DNA of 64,000 nucleotides from Dipteronia dyeriana. Taxonomy: Eukaryota; Streptophyta; Magnoliopsida; Sapindales; Sapindaceae. The stretch spans positions 65,111,192 to 65,175,191 of the forward strand of contig CM065300.1 of the NCBI GenBank assembly GCA_032871835.1. The letters run 5' to 3'. The translations under genes and the position numbers were made by a program. Positions 21,893 to 32,789 of the stretch are shown piece after piece; the first letter of the stretch is position 1; every line of letters starts with the position of its first letter. The notes beneath the pieces were generated by a model. The model had not been told where the DNA came from and searched no databases. It saw nothing but the letters and a program-made list of their open reading frames with translations.

Positions 21893-22027
21893 CCTTGATA
21901 TGCCATGCGGCCACTCCCATGCACACGCCCAACCTGCTCAAGTATACAACTCCTTCGCATTAGACCTCCAACCTTGTTGGGTTCCATGGGCTCCAAATAC
22001 TCTTTAGCTATGGTTGCCACATTGCTT
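21893..22027 (-). pseudogene. Gypsy integrase extreme C-terminus
   Basis: Minus-strand IAKEYLEPMEPNKVGG then RRSCILEQVGRVHG, matching the tail of the integrase ORF at 937-1070. The match ends abruptly at about 22027, where unrelated sequence begins. Confidence 0.75.
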
Positions 22028-22622
22028 TGCTATTTTTTTTCTTTTTGTAGTTTTTACTTCCTTTATTGTTCGAAAACATTTCATCAACTCCTCATTTGTG
22101 GCCTAATTACACTTATCCATGGAACATCCATTCTCAAAACTTATCACGACAATTGATCTTGAGAATGAACAAATAGTTTCGACCCAAGCTATGGAGAGTT
22201 TTTCGATTCCTGAAGGAAGTAGTTTGTGGATTTGCTAGTGAAGGACTTGAAAGAAGAAATTTGGAACTTTCATTTAACCATTTATCAAATGCCTGCTCTG
22301 ATTGATGGTTGCTTGAATTTATATGAGCTAAGGATCTTTAACGTGATGATATAATTATCTTCTATAAGCTGCAAGATGAAATTTTTAGGGACGAGTATAG
22401 AGTTGAGATTGATAGCGAATAGAAGTGGTAGAGGGTCATGATCTGCTTAGCTATTATGGTTATCAACTTATTGTTATGGTTACAAAAACGAAAAGGTATT
22501 GGAGTTGTATTCAATTTGGAATTTAAAAGATTTTAAAGACTTTTTTAAATAAATGACTTTTGTGGAGTTCATGGACTTACATATACTTTTATAGACTTTT
22601 ATTTAAATGCTTGTTTGTTTGG
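22028..22622. other. Unassigned sequence, possible MITE remnant
   Basis: No recognisable gene. 22495-22622 (TTGTATTCAATTTGG, then AGATTTTAAAGACTTTT) resembles a MITE family that also appears as repeated units at 59480-59650. It is the left flank of the Ac-like hAT. Confidence 0.4.
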
Positions 22623-22639
22623 GTTTTCTATCTGGTGTC

Positions 22640-23170
22640 AATATGGGCCAAGCTCGGCAAGCCTGGCTGGTTGGCCTGTCAAGGATGGCAAGCCGTACCA
22701 GGCACGACCCCCACATGCGGACCCGTATGTGGGGCATGTCGTGCTAGAAACGGTGCCCATGTGTGGCACGTAGCTGGTCGTGATTCAGGGCACACAGTGC
22801 TGGCTCGGCATAGCACATTAGTTTGGCATGCCGTGCCCACCAGTCAACACACCGGGCGAGGCTGGCCTACCAAGGATGGTAGGTCGTGCCAGGTATGGCC
22901 TCTATGCATGGCATGTGCCGGGTCGTGGTCCGGGCACATCGTGCTAGCTTGGCACTGCACGGCACGACACGTTAGGCCGACGTGCCATGCCCAACGGCTG
23001 GCATGCAGTGCCGGCCGTGCCAAGTCTGGTTCAGCCCGCATATGGGGAATGCCTTACCAGACACGATCCCCATGTGTGGCACATGCTGGGTCATGGTTTA
23101 GGGCGCGCCATGCCGGCCCGACCCTACGCGCCATGCCGGCCCGACCCTACGCGCCAAGCCGATGTGCCAT
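22640..23170. repeat. GC-rich subterminal repeats of the hAT
   Basis: Dense, irregular repeats of GGCA, GTGCC and GGCACGAC words in both orientations, in sharp contrast to the AT-rich surroundings, ending in two tandem copies of about 26 bp (about 23103-23155, CATGCCGGCCCGACCCTACG). Similar words recur at the right end (39110-39260), including an inverted pair ATTTCCCTAAACGGGT and ACCCGTTTAGGGAAAT. They probably serve as transposase-binding subterminal sites. The long frame here is a by-product of composition. Confidence 0.6.
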
Positions 23171-23332
23171 GCCTAACGGAAATATTTTTTTTATAAAAAA
23201 AAAACAACCATTTTTAAGAATTCAACCATTAACTAACATCAGCCAACGGTTGAATTTTAAAAAGTGACAGAAAATTACCTTTTGCCCCCTCAACTCTTCT
23301 ATTTTATATTTTTACCTGTATTTCAAATTTTT

Positions 23333-23340
23333 CTATAAAT
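23333..23340 (+). promoter_or_regulatory. TATA-like box of the hAT shell
   Basis: CTATAAAT lies about 700 bp inside the hAT left end and is followed by a CT-rich stretch typical of a plant leader. A possible splice donor (AAAG/GTATCT) is at about 23614. The gene it would serve is gone. Confidence 0.4.
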
Positions 23341-23793
23341 ACTCTTACATATTCCACTCATTCATTTTCTCTCAATCTCTCATTCTCATTTTTTTCAATC
23401 TCTACATTCTCCAATTCTCTATACAATTTCATGTCTTCAGAATTTCATTCTTACTCTCTCTCTACTCCCACACTCTCTCTCTATTCTCTATTCTCTATTC
23501 TCTAATCTCTATACTACTAATCTACTATTTTAATACTATATTACTAATTTACTGTTATCTAACTGTTAATCTCTAATCTCTCCACCAAGGTACCAAAACA
23601 CCAAAGTTCAAAGGTATCTTTTTTTCTATAAGTGTTGTTATTTAATTTTACGTTTTAGTTTTTAAACTTTATATGTATACTTTATATATTTATGCTTAGT
23701 TATTAATTTTGATATTTATTCTTAGGTTTTATGTATATTTAATATTTATGGCTTTATACTTAGTATATTTATGAGTTTATTTTTTAAGCTTTG

Positions 23794-23824
<31 letters not shown>

Positions 23825-23859
23825 TCTTAGAATCTTAGATTTTAGTAATTTTATCATTT

Positions 23860-24660
23860 TATGAATTTATGTCTAGTAATTAATTTTAATATTTGTATAT
23901 TTTAATTTATGCTTAGTATATTTTTGTTTAGTTAGTAAATTTATCATTTTATGTTTAGTAATTAATTTTAATACTTTTGGTTAGTAAATTTATCATTTTA
24001 TGTATAGAATTTAGTTATTAATTTGAATATTTATATTGAGTTAGTAAAATTACCATTTTATGTTTAGTAATTAATTTTAATATTTTTGTTGAGTTAGTAA
24101 ATTTATCATTTTATGTTTCGTAGTTAATTTAATATTTTTGGTTAGTAAATTAATCATTTTTATGTGTAGTAGTTAATTTTAATATTTTTTTGTCATTAAA
24201 TTTATAATTTTATGTTTAGTAATTAATTTTAATATTTTTGGTTAGTAAATTAATCATTTTTATGTGTAGTTGTTAATTTTAATATTTTTGGTTAGTAAAT
24301 TTATCATTTTATTTTTATTAGTTAATTTTAATATTTTTCATTAGTAAATTTATCATTTTATATTTAATAGTTAATTTTAATATTTTTCGTTAGTAAATTA
24401 AACATTTTTAGGTGTAGAAGTTGATTTTAATATTTTTTGTTAGTAAATTTATCGTTTTATGTTATTAGTTAATTTTAATACTTTTTTGTTAGTAATTTAT
24501 CATTTTTAGTTAATTTTAATATTTTTTGTTGATAAATTTATCATTTTATGTTTAGTAGTTAATTTTAATATTTTTTACTCGTAAATTTATCATTCTATTT
24601 TTAGTTATTAATTTTAATAATTTTGGTTAGTAGATTTATCATTTTATGACTTTTATAGAT
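23860..24660. repeat. AT-rich tandem array, period about 45-50 bp
   Basis: About fifteen diverged units of the type TTAGTAAATTTATCATTTTA plus TAATTAATTTTAATATTTTT. It is confined to the space between the presumed hAT leader and the Tat-2 LTR at 24722 and may be the satellite-like first intron of the hAT gene. Confidence 0.75.
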
Positions 24661-26087
24661 TTATGCTTAGTATATTTATGATTTTATGCTTAGTTTTCAA
24701 TGACTAATGATTTAATATTTGTGTTAACCGAAAATTCGCTCAGGGTGAGGAATTACAGCTAACACCCTCGAGACCACTACCACGGAGGTGGTGGCCGGGG
24801 TTGGTACCATGTACCTTAGAGAGATCTTGTATGAATATGGAGTATGGAGCGGTAGGTAGGAGAGGAGTCATCCCACTCATCGGGCTTTGCGGTAGGTAGG
24901 AGACGAGTCATTCCATCAGTCGGGCTTTATGGTTGGTAAGAGATGAAGGGAGCTCGAGGTTCCCTTGCTGGTATGAAGGGGTTGATATTGGTCCTGGTCC
25001 TGGTCCTCGGTCGGGGTGGGAGCTCGTCCTGGTAGCTAGTGCCCAGTTCTGGAGCCTGATTCCTTCATGTTGTTCCCCGACCTAGATAGCAAGTAAGAAG
25101 GGGGTCTTATCTAGCTCCAGTGTTAAAGAGCTTGATTTCTTCCATATAGAGGATGCAGGAGGGCTCATCGACTCCCTTCAAGCTGGTCTGGGTGGTTTCT
25201 CCTCATCTTGATGTGCGACTTTGGCATGTAGATAGGAGGATAAGAGCACTAGGTCCAGCGAGGTAAGAATCTAGATCCGGTTCCTTAGATTTTCGTTGTA
25301 GTTTCCCGATCTCATATAAGAAGGATTAGAGAGATAGGACCAATAGGGTTGGTACCTAGCCCGCATACACACATGCATAATACAGTAAATAATATGAAAA
25401 ACACAAGTCTTTTGTAAAGAGAGGTGGACTGACCGAGGGGGAAAAGCATCACGAATGATCACATGCTGAAAAACCCCAAGGCAGTATCCAATGGAAGGAG
25501 GAATACCCTTCCTTATGTATATATCACAGATGGTCCGAGGAGCTTACAACAATGGAGAAATAATACCACCATGGTGCTCTGGAGAGCTTACAACAATGAT
25601 CGAGTGTTAACCGATACCAGTATATTCCTGGTAAAGGTACAGGTACAATGACGATCTAGAGAGAACTTTAAACGAAGCATGTGTCTTCTGAGATATCAGA
25701 TCCCTCCTATGAGATGATTTTACAGGTGTATTTATACATGGTGACTACCTTAGCATGCAAGTCCAAGACTCTTGAATTGGTCTTCTTTTCCATAATGAAT
25801 ACAATTCTTCATTTAATGAGTTGATCGGCTTGTAGCTAATATCTTGGAGAAGATGTGTTTGCTTCCCCTTCGGACTCTTCCTTCCTTGATAGGCTGGATT
25901 TTCTGTTGTAGTTGACCCCCAATAATTTGTTGTGGAGGATATCTTGGAGGCAAAGGTATTTGTTTCCTCTTTGGACTCTTTTACTAATGGTGGCCATTAG
26001 GAGTTGAATATTCTCTTATTAATGGCGTTGATCATGTCATTAATAGGGTTGACTTCCTCCATTAATATAGTTGACCTCATTAATAGG

Positions 26088-27122
26088 TGTTAACGGGAAA
26101 TTTGTTTAGGATAAGAAATCCCCATTAACGCCCTCAAGACCACTACCATAAAAGCGGTGGCCGGGGTCAACACCGTTGGTTCCCGACCTGATTAAGAGAG
26201 AGACGAGAGGTAATAACAGTAAATGGGAGCTGTATTATTGATATACTGCTTTAAGATACAAATAACACTCTTGTTTGCTCACAATCTCTCGGAGGAGTAG
26301 GGTGGTGGCAACTCGGTGCCTGTCGAATAGTGGAGATGAAGGTGACCGTGTTCTGAAAACAGAATTTATGCCTTCCTTCTATGTGTATATCTGTTGTTTA
26401 TGATTTTATGTATGTCGCTCGATCTATATTGGCTCTTCTCTTTCTTTTTTCTTCTATCTCTCTCTCTCTACCATGCTTGGCTTCACATGTATATATCACC
26501 GAAGTAGGTTTCAGTTGGTGAATACTATACCGTAATCTTATGAATCCGTTCCCTCCTTATCGGGCGGGATTTGTCATTTGAATTTGAATTGTTTCCGGAT
26601 TTGATGATACGGTTGACGAAGATAAGTTTGTTGCCTTATTTGAATTATACTCTTGACGTGCATGTGAACATTTCATAGAAACGATCCCTTGTGCATTCGT
26701 GCCATGGATCTTCATAGAGGTCATCCTGCCAGCAACTTATTGTCCCGTAGAGCGAGGTAGACCCCTGCTCTGGCTCTGTTCTTGAAAGCTTAAGATGGAT
26801 TTTCCTTGTACCCGTGGGGGCCTGAGGTGTTCTTGTAGACCTTCCTGGAAGGTAGCTGGGGTAATGCAGACTTAGACGTGATTCCCCTTTTATGCCCAGC
26901 AAGGACAACAGGCTTCTGGATAGGTTGGCAGGCTTCTTTCAAATGTCTCTTGAGCTGGGACACTTCCCCTAGCATTTACGAGGTGGTTATGGAGCTCGAC
27001 CTCAGAGCCGAGGTTCCCCGATCGATGGCCTGGAGAAGCCGGGGTTCCAGTGCTCTTATGGGGGCTCATTCCTGTAGCGCTTGGCTTGTCTTCTGGTAAC
27101 TTTGAAGCTAAACTGGCCTTTC
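26088..27122 (-). repeat. 3' LTR of Tat-1, about 100 bp short
   Basis: Matches 32790 to about 33790 throughout, from TGTTAACGGGAAATTTG to AACTGGCCTT, then breaks. The 5' LTR continues another 100 bp to TATTAACA. Here the sequence passes straight into a splice acceptor of the antisense ORF. Open frames at 26645-27267 within the LTR are not genes; their counterparts in the other LTR are disrupted. Confidence 0.8.
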
Positions 27123-27135
27123 CTGGTCTCTGCAG

Positions 27136-28362
27136 ATCCGGTTGTATCTCGGGTAGTCGAGGTTTCCGGGGAGCCCGATGCTGATTTTCTTGAGGTTGCC
27201 TCTTCTCGTCCCCACCAGCAATCGAGCTCGGTGGGTCAGGATGAGGTCCTGAAGCAATTTGTCGCATCTTGTCCAGGCGGCGGGCTTTCTAGGATGTCCG
27301 CGATGCCTGTAGACATCTTGATCACTAAAGGGTCCGCCTTTTTAGCCGAGGTAAAATGTCGCTTTTACTTCTTCATTGAGCTACTTGACTTGTCATTTTC
27401 TAACATGATTTTTCTTTGCCGGCTTTCAAGTTTCAGGTGGCCATGGGGCATCAGGTAGCCTTCCTCCATGATCGGGCAGCCAAGGCTTAGGCTGAAACTG
27501 AGCGAGCCATAGGGTTGCTAGCGCAGGCTCACAACTTGGTCTAAGAGATGACCTCCAGCCAACAGGGAATGGAGACCCAGCTAGCTGAGCTTCAATGTGA
27601 TCATGAAAGGCTGAAGCGAGCTTTTGATCATGAGACTCTCAGGTCGAAGCGGCGGGCTAGCCAGCGGGATGACTGGAGAGGAGAGGAGAGGAGAGGAGAG
27701 GAGAGACGAAGGCCCTTGATGTTGAAAAACAAAACTTGCAGGCTCGAGTTACCCAGCTCCAAACCGAAGTGGAAGCCTCTTTTAGCGAGGGGTACTTTTA
27801 TGCCTCCTATCAGGTTGCAGAGGCTTTTCCCCCTCCATTCAATCTCTCTAGTATTGCTGGCTGGGATAGAGCGGAGGTCATGTTGCGAGCTGCAGAGATT
27901 TCTCACCCCGAAACTGATGGAGCTGGCTCTTCTAGGGAGGGAGCTAGGAAGAAGTTGAAGGTGCTAGATCTGCCTCCTCCTGTTCCATCCTTTCCAGCAT
28001 TCGGTCCCGGTGAATCCTTAGAGGGGGTCCATAACCAGGAGCTAGAGGGAGGCCTCACGGAAGCCCGAGATCCTCTCGCAGTGCTCTGAGGAATGGGGTC
28101 AACTGAAGGTGGGAACGTGCCTGAGTCGGCGACCGTCCTTCTTGATGGAGCTATTCCTCCTGAAGTTATGGCGGTGATTAATGAAATTGTGGAGGAGGAT
28201 CCTGTTGATCCCGAGGTAACCGGGGTTGATCCTCAAGAGGTAGCGGAGGCGGTAGATGCGGCTAACCAGGATGAGCCGCGACTGAAGAGGGGAGCAGGGG
28301 GTAAGGTCTATTTTATCGAGGAGGAAGCTGATGGCCCTCAGGAAGACGAAGAAGCTTGAGTT
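27136..28362 (+). pseudogene. Antisense ORF (aORF) of Tat-1, C-terminal part
   Basis: This is coding sequence opposite in direction to the element's gag, a position known for additional antisense ORFs in Tat elements. A splice acceptor (CTCTGCAG) precedes 27136; an exon runs to 27350; an intron of 86 bp (GT 27351 to AG 27436) follows; then a long exon: coiled-coil MTSSQQGMETQLAELQCDHE, a SEGYFYASYQVAEAFPPPF segment (about 27790-27840) and an acidic tail ending EEEADGPQEDEEA with stop at 28360. The style recalls the plant 'putative gypsy-type transposon' proteins, though I cannot confirm the domain because the N-terminus is missing. In-frame stops (near 27487, 27542 and 28087) and a frameshift in a GAGAG repeat (27677-27706) disable it. 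Confidence 0.7.
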
Positions 28363-28899
28363 CTCTTCTATGTAATTTATTTTGAATGCCCGGAAAAATA
28401 GGTGGGCATCCTATCTTCAACTGTGTTTGATCTCTTATTATTTTTTCTTTGTAGCCCAGAACCATGGATTGGGCCCCCCTTGCTTGTAGTAGCCTTGCTA
28501 GGGGATAGGCTCCCTTACTTGATAATAAAAGTTTTAATCTCAGATCTAAATCTTGCTCCCATGTATTTGCTTGATCATCCAACTTTTATATCGAAGCGTG
28601 TTATCTTTGGGAAAAATTAAGATAAGAAAAACAAGTTATTGGCATTGAGCCCCCATACCAATGGAACTCCTAGCTCCACTTCTTTAGCTGACAGTCCTCT
28701 TGTTTGATTGTGGGTTTACTGTAGTAAGTAACCCTGTATCAAGGAGAGCTAGTAAAATAACAGGAGCATTTAGAGTTTAAGTAAGTCAAGCCCTCCATCC
28801 CCGAGCCCCTTTGGGAGGTTGTAGCCCGAGTAGAACATTAAGTGGAGAATTGTTTAGTCCCTTTTTAGGCTCGGGATCAGGAGGGCTTCCGGACTTTCA
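28363..28899. other. Non-coding stretch after the antisense ORF
   Basis: Contains T-rich sequence that may be the antisense transcript's 3' end, then a GAGCCCCCATACCAATGGAA block. No gene seen. Confidence 0.5.
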
Positions 28900-29640
28900 A
28901 GCTCGATTCCTTCTTGGGGGTGGTAGCCCGACCAAGGCATCAAGAGCGCTATCTAGCTATTTCCTGGTCTGGATGGCAACTATGCTCTTACACTCAGATC
29001 CTTCTTGGGGGTGGTAGCCCGACCAAGGCATTATGAGGGTTATCTAGCTATTTTCTGGTCTCGAGATCTTGATAGCAACTATGCTCTTACACTCAGATCC
29101 TTCTTAGGGATGGTAGCCCAACCAAGGCATCAGGAGTGCTATCTAGCTATTTCCTGGTCTCGAGATCTGGATGGCAACTATGCTCTTACACTCAGATCCT
29201 TCTTGGGGGTGGTAGCCCGACCAAGGCATCATGAGGGCTATCTAGCTATTTCCTAGTCTCGAGATCTGGATGGCAACTATGCTCTTACACTCAGATCCTT
29301 CTTGGGGGTGGTAGCCCGACCAAGGCATCAGGAGTGCTATCTAGCTATTTCCTGGTCTCGAGATCTGAATGGCAACTATGCTCTTACACTCAAACCCTTC
29401 TTGGGAGTGGTAGCCCGACCAAGGCATCAGGAGCGCAATCTAGCTATTTCCTGGTCTCGAGATCTGGATGGCAACTATGCTCTTACACTCAGATCCTTCT
29501 TGGGGGAGGTCACCTGACCAAAGCATCAGGGTGATGAGGGGGCTTCCCCGATCAATCCCTAGTCTCGAGATCTGGATTGAAACTATGCTCTTACACTCAT
29601 ACCCTTCTTGGTAAGGGGTAGTGCCCGGCCGAGGCATCAA
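28900..29640 (-). repeat. Tandem array, eight units of about 99 bp
   Basis: Units begin at about 28907, 29000, 29099, 29198, 29297, 29396, 29494 and 29603 with CCTTCTTGGGGGTGGTAGCC, and include CTAGCTATTTCCTGGTCTCG and GGCAACTATGCTCTTACACT. The central units are nearly identical. The array lies between the integrase fragment and the antisense ORF, and the same units occur in Tat-2. The periodic open frames across it come from the repeat. Confidence 0.9.
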
Positions 29641-29839
29641 GAGCAGCGAGGGGGCTTCCCCGGCTTACCCTTTGTCTTGAGGCGATAATGTCGAAACTTT
29701 CCATGTAGTCCCAAATCATTGTAGGACATAGTCGAAGATGGAGTAAACAAGAAAACAGACGAGCTTTATTGATATGGAAGATGGAGTACAATACTGTCAG
29801 AAAAAAAGAAGAAGCTAGTAGGAGGTTGCCTGCTCTTGA

Positions 29840-30150
29840 GTCCCCTATTCAAGAGTAGAATTTCCTTGGGTGATCCCTCTTTGGTAGCTCGCTACTTTCT
29901 CAGCTATTCTTGCTTTTCCGCTAGGAGGTCCAAGCTAGCTTGGAGCTTGCTTTAGTCGTTTCCCGATTCGAATCGTTGGACTCTAAAGGAGGGTAACTTG
30001 TGCTCTACAGGTAGGACTGCTTCAACCCCGAAGGCCAGCGAGTAGGGCGTTTCCCCGGTAGCTGTTCTCTTTGTAGTGTAGTAAGCCCATAGGACCTCGG
30101 GAAGCTCCTCTACCAATATACCTTTCTTCATACTTCTATGTCGGGCATCA
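29840..30150 (-). pseudogene. Tat-type integrase fragment
   Basis: The minus strand reads LVEELPEVLWAYYTTKRTAT then GETPYSLAFGVEAVLPVEHK, the well-known segment after the integrase core in Tat elements, followed by a decayed helix. The core with catalytic residues is absent. The fragment is joined almost directly to protease by a deletion near 30150. Confidence 0.85.
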
Positions 30151-30216
30151 CGGGTCCTTCTTTGGGGTTATCGATGGATCCCCCATTTTCCAGGTGTAGT
30201 GTAGGGCTATCCCATC

Positions 30217-30720
30217 TTAGATAGTCGTCACCTGTGCGAGTTGCTTTGCTAGAATTGCTGGGTTAGTTGACACTGAGTAGCATTTCCTAGCTGCATGTTG
30301 ATCACCTCGAACTTCTCCAACCTTGTCTCCTACCGGGAACTTCAGGACATTGTGGTAAATAGAAATGACCATTTTCAAAGATGACAGAAATGGCCTCCCT
30401 AATATTACGTTATATGCCGACGGGGTGTCTACCACTAAAAAGTCAGTCATAATGTTCTGCTGGAGAGGTGCGGCTCCAATGACCACTGGTAGGATTTTTG
30501 ATCCTACGGGTGTGATGGAGTCCCCAAAGAAACCGTATAATGGAGTAGAGCAACTATTGTAGCACCAATGCTTCAAGTTTAGCTTCTCTAAGGTATCTTT
30601 GAATAAAATGTCGACGCTGCTACTTGTGTCGACGAACACGCTGTGCACCATGAAGTTGGCAATTTGTAATGTAATGACCATGGGATCATCATGTGGCTAC
30701 ACGGTGTTAAAGACATCTGC
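30217..30720 (-). pseudogene. Tat-1 retropepsin-like protease
   Basis: An open frame starting at 30681 reads VFVDTSSSVDILFKDTLEKL, the protease active-site region (DTSSS where DTGSS is usual), then GFFGDSITPVGS, LPVVIGAAPLQQ and the flap-to-C-terminal signature AYNVILGRPFLSSLK. This enzyme would mature the polyprotein. The Gly of the active-site triplet is Ser here, so activity is doubtful. The frame continues to 30217 and then loses similarity. Confidence 0.85.
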
Positions 30721-32711
30721 CTCAGTGAAAATGATCTGAGATAGCTGGGAGGGGTTGGTAGGTCTTTGGTCGACCTTGAAGATATCTCTCCCTTCGTCCA
30801 TACGAGGGACCTTCCTCGCATGGTTTTTACAGGAATTGTTAAAGATGTTGGCCAGAGTAGAACCTCCGCTGATAGTGTGAATTACCTGAATTTGTTGCAT
30901 CAGGTCCGTCTGCTCTCCCTTCCTCTTCTCAGCGTGTTCCTGAATCTCGACATGGACCTCCCTTCCAGTTTGAATGTTCTCCCTAACTTGTTGTAAGAAC
31001 TCTATCAAGCATCCTCCCATTATCAAAGCCTTATTCTGGTTCCGCAGGTTGTAGCATTCTGAAGTGTTGTGCCTTACGTCCTCACGAAAGTCACAATATT
31101 TATAACGATTTCTTTTGTCGACCGAGACTTTTGTGGGAGCAGGCTTCTTTAACAAACCCTTGTCCCGAATAGCGAGGTAGATTGTTTCTCGAGATGTATT
31201 CAATGGAGTGTAACGGTCGTATCCCCTCTCATCGCGGGCTATAGTGGCCACTGTCTTGGGAGGTGGTAAAGCTTAAGAAGGAGCCCGTTTATCTGGATAC
31301 CTTTCTGGTCGGGACAGAGAAAGAGGGAAACCGTATTTTGATTTATTGGGGGATTTGTTCCGGCTCTTTTGATCTTGCTTGGGTCTGGTAGCTTCCTTCT
31401 TTTGTCGTTTTTCAGCTCTCATGTCATCATGCTCCATCTTGATCTTGAGCTGTTCATCGACCTCGATTTTTTCCAGAGCCGGTTCATAGGCATCCTGGTA
31501 GGTTTCCTGAGGTTTTTTGGCAAAAGACCGGAATAGTTTTCCTGCCCATAAGTTTCTCCGGAAGTTGGTGAGGGTTTCTCTCTCAGTGAAGACCCCCATC
31601 TGAATGACCTCATTGTGGAACTGCTCGACATAAGCCCGGAGAGTTTCCCCTCTCTCCTGGATCACGTATTGTAGATGAATCGGGTCCTTCAGTCGGGGTT
31701 TAACCCCCTGGAACTGTGAGCAGAAATCAGTTGATAATTTGGTGAAGGAATCTACGCTCCCAGCGGGTAGTTTCCTAAACCAAGTCTTAGCATAATCCGT
31801 GAGTGTGGTGGGGAACATCCGACACATAGCGGCCCTGGTTGTGTTCTGGACCTCCATCTATTGAACAAGGCTCTCTAAGTGGCTCAGCGGATCTTCAGTT
31901 CCGGAGAACCTGTCAGCTGGCATTTTGAACTTAAGCGGGAGCTCTGCCTCCAGGATCCTTCTGGTGAAGGGGACGTTCATTTCACTTAGAGGATCCTTCT
32001 TGTCCTTATTGTACTTCCCCTTCTTCATCATTTGGACCTTTTTTTATAGCTCTGCCAACTGGTCCCTTAGTCGCTTGCTCTCGGACTTCCTTGAGTCAAT
32101 CTCGGATTTCTCACCATCAGATCCCTCTGATGAACTGTTGACCTCTACCCTGTTCCTTCTCTAGAAGGGGCTTGCTCGGGGGCTTTGTTGACTTTCTTCA
32201 TTTTTACCCCAGGCTTCCCTCCTTGAAGTCGTTGGGTGGAGGAGTTCTTCCTGTCCCCGGGGAAGGACATCTACCGTGGATTTGACTTGTCGTGGTTAGT
32301 AGCATGGTAGCGCTTCGGGAACATGGGGCATGGCCCTAGCCTATCCCGGATCGAGGTATGGAGCCCCGCTCTGTTAAGAGTTGAATCTCGAGGGGTAGGC
32401 CCCAAGCTATCAAATGCAGGTTGCCTAGCCCAGGCCTGATTGATTCCCCCTGATTGCAGAGACCCCGTTTGTTGGGTAGCGATACCCTCGACGAGTAGTT
32501 GAAGGCGGACGTTCTCTACAAAGGTCGCCTCTTGTTGGTCAAGCTCTACCTGGCTTTCCAGAGGGAGATCCAGAGCCTGAACAGTAGCTGGCTGGATAGG
32601 AATCTGGCTATGAAGCCCGTATTTTTTCCTTTTCCTCAGAACCTTTCGTGTTGATGTAGCAGAAGGTTGTCCTGAGGTGCCCTGATGCCCTTGCGAGAAG
32701 TGGAGCTTCAT
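30697..32711 (-). pseudogene. Tat-1 gag
   Basis: ATG at 32711 follows the PBS. The N-terminal basic and Gln-rich region (32711-32271) leads to a short gap with stops. The capsid-like domain (31857-31273) has TLTDYAKTWFRKLPAGSVDS, FCSQFQGVKPRLKDP and ERGETLRAYVEQFHNE. A CDFREDVRHNTSECYNLR motif (about 31095-31040) is the Tat-type zinc-binding element, preceded by a LLKKPAPTKVSV linker. Three frames cover it, so it is not intact, but long stretches remain open, suggesting a fairly recent element. Confidence 0.88.
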
Positions 32712-32766
32712 GGTGATTTTGAAATAAAGAACTTTTTGAATGTAAAAAGATAATGGTGTGAGAGGT

Positions 32767-32784
32767 TCCCCACAAACGGCGCCA
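32767..32784 (-). promoter_or_regulatory. Primer-binding site of Tat-1
   Basis: The minus strand reads TGGCGCCGTTTGTGGGGA, 5 bp after the LTR end. It is close to the tRNA-Asp-type PBS, with a few mismatches, and typical for Tat elements. Confidence 0.8.
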
Positions 32785-32789
32785 AAAAG

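Noticed and set aside
22560..23267. 235-codon plus-strand frame
   Set aside because: It lies in the GC-rich subterminal repeats of the hAT shell; the translation is repetitive Trp/Cys/His-rich sequence caused by GGCA-type words, and other frames are open there too.
26645..27267. Several overlapping frames up to 125 codons on both strands
   Set aside because: They lie in the Tat-1 LTR, and the same positions in the other LTR (33351-33777) have different frames with stops. These are LTR sequences, not genes.
29005..29640. Repeated open frames with a periodic peptide
   Set aside because: Produced by the 99-bp tandem array; a unit length divisible by three keeps the frame open.
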